Source: an uncultured Pirellulaceae bacterium (GTDB taxonomy: Bacteria > Planctomycetota > Planctomycetia > Pirellulales > Pirellulaceae). From it: a stretch of DNA of 10,266 nt. The stretch's first letter is position 1, and each line of letters starts with the position of its first letter. Both the position numbers and the translations under genes were made by a program. This document shows positions 1-6,547 of the stretch, one piece after another. The DNA lies in assembly GCA_934255105.1 (NCBI GenBank), contig CAKQNH010000099.1:1-10266 (forward strand). The letters run 5' to 3'. The notes under the pieces were generated by a model. The model saw only the letters and a program-made list of their open reading frames with translations. It did no database searches and had not been told where the DNA came from.

Positions 1-191
1 GCAAACCAAGCCAGCTCTTCCGTTTCGCGAAAATCCGATGGCAGCCAATCTTTGACATTGTTTTCAGTCTTCTGCAGCGCCATTCGGGCACCGCGTCCAG
101 CAAAGGGAACGACGAAGAAAACTAGCATCAGCAATAAGAGAGCATTCGGGACTCCTAAAGCGGATTTCTTGGAGTAGAAACCTTCTTTCAT
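1..191 (-). CDS. RND/MMPL-family exporter, N-terminal fragment (cut by window edge)
   Basis: Reading the minus strand from the ATG at 191-189 gives 63 codons, still open at the left edge. The product begins MKEGFYSKKSALGVPNALL, followed by a strongly hydrophobic stretch (about residues 13-31) and then a segment containing TENNVKDWLP and ETEELAWF. A first membrane helix followed by a 'V-x-x-WLP ... ET-x-x-x-WF' segment is how I remember planctomycete 'predicted exporters of the RND superfamily' (MMPL type) starting: helix 1 leads into the first periplasmic loop. The frame stays open upstream to about 317, but without another ATG; a GTG at 236-234 or a TTG at 203-201 could be alternative starts. 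No good Shine-Dalgarno precedes any of them, so the start is uncertain. The gene lies 225 bp downstream of rho on the same strand. I see nothing supportable in 192-416, not even an obvious intrinsic terminator after rho. Substrate unknown. Confidence 0.6.
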   Translation of the reverse strand, partial: MKEGFYSKKSALGVPNALLLLMLVFFVVPFAGRGARMALQKTENNVKDWLPSDFRETEELAWF

Positions 192-416
192 CCTGCTTGC
201 CAACCCATCTTTGCGAGAAGAGAACCCGAGCGTCACTACGTTGCGGACGAACGCTCCATGTAAATTGGCTGCAAGCTTGCGATCGTGCCGAGCGGTGAAC
301 AGGCAACTCAGTGCTCGTCAAAAACTCTGTCCATGCCGAACCGTCTCTACAGCCTATCTAGTGCATCGGCGTTTCAGGGACGGCATGATTAGTAAAGCTG
401 TTCCGATTGTAGCGGA

Positions 417-1808
417 TCAATCGAGCACTTTTGCGGCTGAGATAAGTCGAATGAACTCTTTGTTGGTCTTAAAGCGTCCCAATTGCTTGGTCAATTGCTC
501 CATCGCCTCGACGGGATGCATGGTATTGAGCGTGCGGCGCAACATGGTGACCGCATTGAGCGTCTCTTCGTCGTGCAGAAGTTCTTCGCGCCGAGTTCCC
601 GAGAGAGAAATATCGATGGCAGGCCAGACGCGGCGTTCAGCCAAGCGACGATCGAGAACCAACTCCATATTCCCGGTCCCTTTGAACTCCTGGAAGATCA
701 AGTCGTCCATGCGGCTGCCTGTATCCACCAGAGCGGTACCGACGATGGTTAGCGACCCCCCTTCGGCAAAAGCTCGAGCCGATGCAAACAGCTTCTTGGG
801 AATGTCCATAGCTTTGATGTTCACACCGCCGGTCATCGTCGGGCCACTGCTACTGACCCATTTGTTAAACGCACGCGCCAGACGAGTGATAGAGTCCATC
901 AAAAGAAAGACATCCTTGCCCATCTCGGTCAGGCGCTTGCAACGGTCGATCACCAACTGGCTCAAACGCACGTGGCTGTCGACGTCCATGTCCAAACTAC
1001 TGGCAATCACTTCGCCATTGATGACGTTGCGTTTCATATCCGTCACCTCCTCCGGCCGCTCGTCGATCAGCAATACCAACAGCGTGACTTCGGGGTGATT
1101 GAGCGCAATGCCGCGACTGATGTGTTGCAGCATGATTGTCTTACCGCTGCGGGGCGGCGCGACGATCAGCGCTCGCTGGCCTTTGCCAAACGGTGCCAGC
1201 AGATCGATGATGCGATTGGTGAGCGGTTCAGGCCCCGTCTCCAAATGCAACCACTGCTCGGGGTTGATAGGCGTCAATGCCTTGTCGTCGTCGAAATGTT
1301 TAACATTGATGTACTCCTCAGGCTTCATGCCATCGACGTCTAGAATCTCGCGGACGCGCGGCCCTTGCTGGCGTCTGCCGGGCTGCATCATCGACTTGAT
1401 GAGCACTCCCTGCCGCAAGCCGAACTTCTCGATCATCGTTCCGGGGACGAATGGATCGGTGCGTTCGCGTGTGTAGTTATTCTCTCCGCTGCGGAGGAAA
1501 CCGTAGCCGTTGGGGTGCATCTCCAGGACGCCGGAGAATTCGACCAAGGCGATCTCTCCATTTTCGTCGACGGCCGGCTCGGGAAACGATTCGTTACTAC
1601 CGCTGTTGGAACCATATTCGCCGCGACGGCGATTGGTCGACGGTGGACGCCGACGACCGCTGGGAGAGCTGGGGGAGTTGGAAGAATATCCAGAAGAGCC
1701 ACGACTGGAGTCGCGGCCGGTATCACGGTTGCCACTCTGGGTAGGCGAACCTCCGCCAGTACGTGGGCGAAACCTCTTTTTCTTTGCCATGCAGTTCAGA
1801 TCCAGCAT
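417..1808 (-). CDS. rho: Transcription termination factor Rho
   Basis: Encodes the hexameric RNA-dependent ATPase/translocase that ends transcription of untranslated RNA in the cytoplasm. The 463-residue product has a disordered Gly/Ser/Arg/Pro-rich N-terminus (about 8-75), then the cold-shock-like primary RNA-binding domain (about 90-160, with GVLEMHPNGYGFLR), then the RecA-type motor. The motor shows Walker A APPRSGKT (217-224), DERPEEV (249-255), Walker B FLLMD with SITRLARA (301-312), Q-loop TGGVN (326-330), R-loop GTGN (377-380) and the arginine-finger segment SGTR (403-406). E. coli Rho has 419 residues; the extra length is at the N-terminus, where the usual helical Rho_N domain is not recognisable. 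The E. coli Walker A Lys in PPKAGKT is Arg here. The start at 1808 has only a weak GGCGG 10 nt upstream. The in-frame ATG at 1790 (MAKKKRFRP) is a realistic alternative, with no better ribosome binding site. Transcribed divergently from the thioredoxin-like gene, with the exporter gene downstream. Confidence 0.96.
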   Translation of the reverse strand: MLDLNCMAKKKRFRPRTGGGSPTQSGNRDTGRDSSRGSSGYSSNSPSSPSGRRRPPSTNRRRGEYGSNSGSNESFPEPAVDENGEIALVEFSGVLEMHPNGYGFLRSGENNYTRERTDPFVPGTMIEKFGLRQGVLIKSMMQPGRRQQGPRVREILDVDGMKPEEYINVKHFDDDKALTPINPEQWLHLETGPEPLTNRIIDLLAPFGKGQRALIVAPPRSGKTIMLQHISRGIALNHPEVTLLVLLIDERPEEVTDMKRNVINGEVIASSLDMDVDSHVRLSQLVIDRCKRLTEMGKDVFLLMDSITRLARAFNKWVSSSGPTMTGGVNIKAMDIPKKLFASARAFAEGGSLTIVGTALVDTGSRMDDLIFQEFKGTGNMELVLDRRLAERRVWPAIDISLSGTRREELLHDEETLNAVTMLRRTLNTMHPVEAMEQLTKQLGRFKTNKEFIRLISAAKVLD

Positions 1809-2541
1809 TTAAGATGAGCCGCCAAGCATCCTCTAAGAACTATCGATTGCACGATATATAGGATGAGGAAATATACTCGACAGCAGGCCAAGGAAGATCA
1901 ATGAAAGTTCAACGAAGCAGGGAGCGAACCCCCAGTGGAAGTTCCTGTTGGGTTGCCCAGCGGTCACTTCGTCATCGGCATCCTCTCCTGGGATGCCTAT
2001 GCTCCACTTAGAATCAAATAACGTCGGGACCAATGATGGTCGATTCTTCTAACCTGCTCGGGAAAAAGCCCGCGCTGAAGGACGATTAAAAACATCCTAC
2101 CAAACCAGAGCGAGAGCGCAAAACCTTGAACCACATGCTAAGCGATGGTCATCCCAGACGCACAAGTTGCGAACTTCTCTACTTGTGGAGGAGACCCAAA
2201 GGCGGTCGAGCGGTAGTTCCGCTGAAGAATCCTTTAATTGTTTGTTCGTTAGTCGAATATTATCCATTGTAGGCCGCGTGTCAAGTCAATCTGGCATTGA
2301 TAGCACTCGATTCCGGTATTTTTGGCATTTTTACTACAATCGCTTTAAGTGGTAAAGTCAGCCAAACCGATAGTCCGTACAAGGCACCTACCGACTTCGC
2401 TTTGCGGATAGCTGTCAATAATACACTAGCGTGATGCATTCACAGGCTTGTCGAATGACAGCCGCCCCGTAAGCGCCGAGCGTCCAACCGCGAGCGCCTG
2501 TGCAGAACGAAAGCAATTGCATGACCTGGAAGGAACCGAGC
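1809..2541. other. Divergent intergenic region between rho and the thioredoxin-like gene
   Basis: This 733-bp stretch must hold the promoters of both flanking genes. ORFs of 66 codons (1833-2033, minus) and 62 codons (2167-2355, plus) show no recognisable protein character. Visible structures: a perfect 7-bp hairpin at 1977-1983/1991-1997 (GGCATCC/GGATGCC); a 7-bp hairpin at 2161-2167/2181-2187 (CACAAGT/ACTTGTG) that competes with a smaller one (AAGTT/AACTT, 2164-2168/2172-2176); and AGCGG/CCGCT at 2209-2213/2219-2223. The part from about 2230 to 2350 is AT-rich and contains a -10-like TACAAT (2335-2340) and a TTGGCA (2322-2327), but no well-matched promoter pair. On the rho side, TATATA-like boxes occur near 1855-1875 without a good -35. 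No tRNA, riboswitch class or intrinsic terminator recognised. Confidence 0.5.
2528..2534 (+). promoter_or_regulatory. Ribosome binding site of the thioredoxin/YHS-like gene
   Basis: GGAAGGA lies 7 nt before the ATG at 2542. It selects this start over the in-frame ATGs at 2500 and 2521, and the protein then begins directly with a signal peptide. Confidence 0.7.
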
Positions 2542-4254
2542 ATGTTGAGCCGCAAAACCACCCTTTTTTGCATGGTACTGGCAGTGGCAAGCCAGATCCT
2601 CTTCAACCACACCGCTTGGAGCCAAGAAATTCGCTGGGCACCCGACGTGCCGACCGCGCGCAAGGCATCGATGGAATATAAGGTTCCCGTCCTAATCCAT
2701 TTCTACGGGGATAACTGTCTCCCCTGCAAGGTGCTTGAGCAGAACGTGCTGAGCCGCAGCGAAGTGGTCGATACGCTCAACAAATACTTCATCTGCGTCC
2801 GCGTCAACGCCAGCCAAGATCGAGAGACGGCGGCCCAGTACGGTGTGCATAGCTGGCCCACCGACGTGTTTATCAGCCCCGATGGCAGGACGCTCGACCA
2901 AGGCGTTTGCAAACAGTCCGCCAATGAGTACTTGGGCGTACTGCACGGCATCGCAATCATGAACCGCGATCGCAACATTTTGCTCGCCGCTGAACAAACC
3001 AACCAGGCTCAACAAGTCAGCTCGCAGGTCGCCAACTACGCGCAGCCCGCAGCCAATGGGACCGACGCCGCACACACAGGCAATACGCCTGCTTCCGGTC
3101 TGCCTCCGGCTGGTCAAGTTGCGTCAGGCAATCCGCAGGGACCAAACTTCTACACCCAAGCCGCTGGGACCGATAGGCAACAGCTACCCCATAGCCTAGG
3201 CCCCAATGCGAGTGTTACCAGCGGCCCCATGCTCAGCCAAGACCAACCACATGCAGTGACCACCGCCATACAAGCCGCTGGGACACAAATAGCAGCAGCC
3301 GGCCAACCTCACGCGATGAACACCACGCTGGGCCAACTGCCACCGCTGGATGCCACTGCACAAGTTGGGTCGGCTCTACCAAGCCGCAATACCGATCCGC
3401 GGGCCGCACTAATGTCCACCGCACCCAACGTACCCGCTAGCCCCGCTGTCGCCGCTGCCCCCGCCGTCAACGCTTGGAACCAATCCCGCACAGCCCACAT
3501 GGCTGCTAGCGATTCGCGGATGGTAGACAATCCACACTTCAACCCCACTCCAGCGCCCACCGCTGCAGCGTCAATGGCCAGCATGGGAACTGCCAATGTG
3601 TTGAATAGTGCCGCAGCGAATCCTGTAGCAGCTACTCCAGTGGCAGCCAGCGGTGCTGCGACGGCAGCAACTATGCCTGCGAGCAGTATGCCTATAGCCG
3701 GCTCGCAGACTGTTGCGACAGCCCCGAGCGGCTCCGCAAAAACCCCAGCCAGCACCGTCTCCTTTCAGCCTCGCGCTGCACTCAGCCCCCAAGCCAACAC
3801 CCTAGGCTCGGCGGCGAGTGCCAATGATAATGCTCATGCCAACCAGCCAACGCTCGCCCAGGACACGGGAGCAATCGGCCAAACATCGCCGATCGCCCTT
3901 GACGGCTATTGCCCTGTGGCACTCAAGACCCAAGGGAATTGGATTGCGGGCCAGCCACAGTTTGCGGTCAAACACCGCGGCCGCATCTACCACCTCAGTA
4001 GCCAGGAGGCCATGCGCGAATTCCTGCAAAATCCCGATCGCTGCAGCCCCGTCATGTCGGGTTACGATGCCATGACATTCCTCAACGAAGGCAAACTGGT
4101 CGAGGGCAGCATTCAATTCGGCCTGCACGATCTCACCAGCGGCAGCATTCTGCTATTCACGTCCGCCGAATCGAAAAAAGCCTACGAACAGAACTTCGAT
4201 CGCAACACCCAGGCACTGAAGATCGTCCTACAGAATGCAGGCGTTGGTCAGTAG
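2542..4254 (+). CDS. Secreted thioredoxin-fold protein with Ala/Pro-rich linker and C-terminal YHS-like module
   Basis: The 570-residue product starts with a Sec signal peptide (MLSRK, hydrophobic core to about 22, cleavage probably near AWSQ, 25-28). A thioredoxin-fold domain follows (about 30-145) with the redox motif C59-L-P-C62 after FYGDN and the cis-proline segment W105-P106-T107. This resembles DsbD-gamma/'thioredoxin_7' proteins, so an exported thiol-disulfide role is likely. Residues about 148-448 form a low-complexity Ala/Pro/Thr/Ser/Gln linker without cysteine. The last 120 residues (449-570) resemble planctomycete YHS-domain proteins: LDGYCPVAL, GRIYHLSSQEAMREF and NPDRCSPVMSGYDAM, then a weaker second lobe (about 519-562). 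Two cysteines, C457 and C501, lie in this part. Its last 27 bp overlap the convergent phosphodiesterase gene. The thioredoxin call is firm, the YHS relation likely, the substrate unknown. Confidence 0.85.
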   Translation: MLSRKTTLFCMVLAVASQILFNHTAWSQEIRWAPDVPTARKASMEYKVPVLIHFYGDNCLPCKVLEQNVLSRSEVVDTLNKYFICVRVNASQDRETAAQYGVHSWPTDVFISPDGRTLDQGVCKQSANEYLGVLHGIAIMNRDRNILLAAEQTNQAQQVSSQVANYAQPAANGTDAAHTGNTPASGLPPAGQVASGNPQGPNFYTQAAGTDRQQLPHSLGPNASVTSGPMLSQDQPHAVTTAIQAAGTQIAAAGQPHAMNTTLGQLPPLDATAQVGSALPSRNTDPRAALMSTAPNVPASPAVAAAPAVNAWNQSRTAHMAASDSRMVDNPHFNPTPAPTAAASMASMGTANVLNSAAANPVAATPVAASGAATAATMPASSMPIAGSQTVATAPSGSAKTPASTVSFQPRAALSPQANTLGSAASANDNAHANQPTLAQDTGAIGQTSPIALDGYCPVALKTQGNWIAGQPQFAVKHRGRIYHLSSQEAMREFLQNPDRCSPVMSGYDAMTFLNEGKLVEGSIQFGLHDLTSGSILLFTSAESKKAYEQNFDRNTQALKIVLQNAGVGQ

Positions 4255-5517
4255 CCGCTGAGCGTAGGCCTTGAAATCCATCATCGAAGCCGGCGGATCC
4301 TTGCCGACGATAACTGGCCCATGTTCGGCCGGGGGCCGCAGGCCATGGCTTCCCCGCACCAGGGTCGGGTCCAGTGGCGTGATGTCCATCTTGTAGCGGA
4401 ATCCCATTTTCTTTTGCGCTAGCCGCACTGCAGCTCGCAAATTCGATGTCGCAAACAACTCGCACGGATCGTAGCCCGGCTTGCGATGAATATCTACGGT
4501 GCGCGCAAAATCGGGTGCGCGGCGGTCGTCCAGCCAGTAGTAATAAACAAACCAAGCATCCGCGTCGGCCAACGCGATCAGCTCGCCACTGCGCGGGTGG
4601 TCGAGTTCGATCTCGTGTGGGTCGACCACTTGCGCAACACCATCGAGTCCTTCGACGATCCGCCGGACCTCATGCGTAACGCTGGGATCATTGATGTACA
4701 GGTGGGCCAGTTGATGATCGGCTACGGCAAAGGCGCGCGAGTCTAGCGGCATCAGCATTTCACCAAACGGGCCGTCGCGGACTTCCAACAATCCCGCCTG
4801 CCGCAGCGCCCGATTGATCAGCACCGGGCGAGCTACAGGGACTAGGCCATACTCAGACACCACGACCACTTGCGCACCGATCTCCTCGGCCGCATCGATG
4901 ACCACGCCCGCGCATCGGTCGACCTCGACCACTCGCTGAGGGTCATGAGTCGGCAAGCGCTGGAAGTCGTAATCCAAATGCGGCAGGTAGCATAGCGTCA
5001 ACTGCGGTCGTTGCACGCGCATCACGCGCGCGGTAGCATCGGCAATCCATTGAGAACTGGGTAAACCGGCCCGAGGTCCCCAAAAGTTGAAGAATGGAAA
5101 ATCGCCCAGGTGCTTTACTAATTCGGTGCCAGTTTCATCGAGAATGTCGAAGGCTTTGGAACCGTCGCAGCCATAGTGGGGCTTGGGCGTAGCGTACCAA
5201 TTCACTGGCGCACCCTGATTGAACCACCAGAACATTTTGGCTGTGGAGACTCCCTGGTACAGTTTTTCGCCCTGCATTAGACGATTGGATTGTTGCCAAA
5301 AGCGCACTTCGCCCGTGTCCCGAAACAGCCAACCGTTGCCAACAATGCCGTGCTCGCGCGGTGCCAGACCAGTCAACATGGTGGCCTGCGAGGTACACGT
5401 TACAGCGGGGTAGGGGCTGGTCCACGGTCGCGTATCCCCCAAGCTGGCGATGCGCGGCGCGTACTGCACGAGCGATGGGGTTAAACCGACTACATTGATG
5501 ACGCAAACGGAGCTCAT
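4228..5517 (-). CDS. Alkaline phosphatase superfamily protein (type I phosphodiesterase/nucleotide pyrophosphatase-like)
   Basis: The 429-residue product has no signal peptide or membrane segment, so it is probably cytoplasmic. The N-terminal half carries the nucleophile region: PAVTCTSQATMLTG (37-50) followed by REHGIVGNGW (54-63), matching 'T-x-x-N...TG...P..HGI..N' of type I phosphodiesterases, with T40 the probable nucleophile. Further motifs are SSQWIAD (154-160), YLPHLDYDFQR (177-187), SEYG (221-224, where classical members have SDHG), FAVADHQLAH (263-272) and SHGLRPP (390-396). The first metal-binding Asp of the usual 'DGL' is not seen; the N-terminus reads INVVGLTP. From memory this INVVGLTP/SEYG version is a distinct family of predicted pyrophosphatases, sometimes found near ebo-type gene clusters; no ebo genes are visible here. 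No clear Shine-Dalgarno precedes the ATG. Divergent from panC and overlapping tail-to-tail with the thioredoxin-like gene. Substrate unknown. Confidence 0.85.
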   Translation of the reverse strand: MSSVCVINVVGLTPSLVQYAPRIASLGDTRPWTSPYPAVTCTSQATMLTGLAPREHGIVGNGWLFRDTGEVRFWQQSNRLMQGEKLYQGVSTAKMFWWFNQGAPVNWYATPKPHYGCDGSKAFDILDETGTELVKHLGDFPFFNFWGPRAGLPSSQWIADATARVMRVQRPQLTLCYLPHLDYDFQRLPTHDPQRVVEVDRCAGVVIDAAEEIGAQVVVVSEYGLVPVARPVLINRALRQAGLLEVRDGPFGEMLMPLDSRAFAVADHQLAHLYINDPSVTHEVRRIVEGLDGVAQVVDPHEIELDHPRSGELIALADADAWFVYYYWLDDRRAPDFARTVDIHRKPGYDPCELFATSNLRAAVRLAQKKMGFRYKMDITPLDPTLVRGSHGLRPPAEHGPVIVGKDPPASMMDFKAYAQRLLTNACIL

Positions 5518-5589
5518 TGGACTACAATCTCTGTTCTCAAGTTATCGAACCAAATTGGAAAGTGCCTCGCATCAGTCCAGAAATTAGCC

Positions 5590-5675
5590 ACTGTCGCGGG
5601 TAAGGGTAGCCGAAGTCGCCAGACTTTGGATAATTCCAGCGATGTCCAAAGTCTGGCGACTTCGGCTACGACAGT
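5590..5675. repeat. Long inverted-repeat element (REP/MITE-like) between divergent genes
   Basis: Perfect 25-bp arms lie at 5606-5630 (begins GTAGCCGAAGTCGCC) and 5645-5669 (ends GGCGACTTCGGCTAC), separated by a 14-nt loop. Outside the arms, ACTGTC (5590-5595) and GACAGT (5670-5675) also pair, with a 10-nt one-sided interruption (5596-5605) on the left, so the whole unit is an imperfect palindrome of about 86 bp. No T-tract follows on either strand, and both flanking genes point away from it, so it is not a classical intrinsic terminator. It resembles short dispersed palindromes I associate with planctomycete genomes. Confidence 0.85.
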
Positions 5676-5695
5676 AATTCTTCTAACGATGCTTT

Positions 5696-5699
5696 AGGA
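5696..5699 (+). promoter_or_regulatory. Ribosome binding site of panC
   Basis: AGGA lies 8 nt before the ATG at 5708. It favours this start over the in-frame ATG at 5699, which overlaps the AGGA itself; the start at 5708 also gives the usual PanC N-terminus. Confidence 0.6.
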
Positions 5700-5707
5700 T
5701 GCAATGC

Positions 5708-6547
5708 ATGAAGATAGTCGAAAGTCGGTTAGCGGCCTACGCGCAAGTCGCCCAGTGGCGGCAGGCCGGCGCGAGCGTCGGGCTGGTGCCGACCATGGGC
5801 GCGCTGCACGCGGGCCACTTGGCACTCGTCGCTCACAGCCGCGATCGATGCGATAAGAGTGTAGCAACGATCTTCGTCAATCCAACCCAGTTCGCGGCCC
5901 ACGAAGACCTCAGTCGCTATCCCAGGACCATCGATGATGATCTAAAACTTCTCCGCGAACATCAAACCGACTTGGTCTTCTTGCCCAGTCCCGATGAACT
6001 CTACCCGCCGGGATTCTCTACATTTATTGAGCCGCCAGCGGTCGCCGTGCCACTCGAAGGAGAGTTTCGCCCCGAACATTTCCGAGGCGTGGCCACGATT
6101 GTCTTAAAGCTCTTTCAAATCCTACCCGCCACCGTCGCCTACTTTGGTCAGAAGGACTTCCAGCAGTTGACGGTGATTCGCCACATGGTCGACGACCTGA
6201 ATGTGCCTATCGAAATCGAAGGCTGTGCAACGGTGCGCGAGCCCGATGGGCTGGCGCTCAGCAGTCGCAATCGCTATCTGTCGACCGATCAGCGCAAGAT
6301 CGCCCTCAGTCTCTCGCGCGCACTACATGCCGCTGCCGAACAGGCCGCCAATGGGTGCGTTGACGTGCGAAAATTGGAGCAAAGCATGCAGCGGATCATG
6401 CTCGCCGCCGGCGTCGACCGCATCGATTATGCGCGCGTAGTAGAGCGTGACACTCTGCAACCACTCAGTCAGCTCGATCGGCCCGCCGTGGCCTTGATCG
6501 CCGCCTACGTGGGCTCCACGCGATTGATCGACAATGTGCTGCTATGA
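5708..6547 (+). CDS. panC: Pantothenate synthetase (pantoate--beta-alanine ligase)
   Basis: Catalyses ATP-dependent joining of pantoate and beta-alanine to pantothenate, via a pantoyl-adenylate, in the cytoplasm; this is the last step of vitamin B5 synthesis feeding coenzyme A. The 279-residue length is typical. Family motifs are all present: PTMGALHAGH (28-37) with the HxGH nucleotide-binding signature (H34, H37), FVNPTQF (56-62), YPRT (71-74), FRGVATIVLKLF (125-136), FGQKDFQQ (146-153) with the conserved Lys, and REPDGLALSSRN (177-188), the KMSKS-like ATP loop. The end of the gene overlaps the next start by 4 nt (ATGA), so the two are very probably one operon. No panB or panD is visible in the window. 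The leader contains the long inverted repeat, ending 33 nt before the ATG, which could fold in the mRNA if transcription starts upstream of it. Confidence 0.97.
   Translation: MKIVESRLAAYAQVAQWRQAGASVGLVPTMGALHAGHLALVAHSRDRCDKSVATIFVNPTQFAAHEDLSRYPRTIDDDLKLLREHQTDLVFLPSPDELYPPGFSTFIEPPAVAVPLEGEFRPEHFRGVATIVLKLFQILPATVAYFGQKDFQQLTVIRHMVDDLNVPIEIEGCATVREPDGLALSSRNRYLSTDQRKIALSLSRALHAAAEQAANGCVDVRKLEQSMQRIMLAAGVDRIDYARVVERDTLQPLSQLDRPAVALIAAYVGSTRLIDNVLL

Noticed and set aside
332..387. CATGCCG...CGGCATG inverted repeat after rho
   Set aside because: Seven-bp arms about 42 nt apart with no T-tract; expected by chance.
211..1098. 295-codon plus-strand ORF antisense to rho
   Set aside because: It lies opposite a certain rho coding sequence; its Arg/Ser-rich composition is what the reverse complement of a codon-biased gene gives, and no domain is visible.
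1833..2033. 66-codon minus-strand ORF upstream of rho
   Set aside because: No recognisable domain, no clear Shine-Dalgarno at its start, and unconvincing composition; only a hydrophobic stretch near its C-terminus.
2059..2073. CGGG-AAAAAG-CCCG as a terminator
   Set aside because: Only a 4-bp stem, and the T/A run sits in the loop instead of after the stem; it is not next to a gene end.
2322..2350. Promoter TTGGCA-17-TTAAGT for the thioredoxin/YHS gene
   Set aside because: The -10 matches only about half the consensus and the site is nearly 200 bp from the start codon; too weak to list as a feature.
2167..2355. 62-codon plus-strand ORF in the intergenic region
   Set aside because: No ribosome binding site, no domain, and it runs through AT-rich, promoter-like DNA.
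3309..3755. 148-codon minus-strand ORF, Ala/Gly/Val-rich
   Set aside because: Shadow of the GC-rich low-complexity linker in the thioredoxin/YHS gene; no ribosome binding site or domain.
5606..5669. Intrinsic terminator
   Set aside because: The hairpin is strong but has no T-run on either side, and both neighbouring genes start rather than end here.
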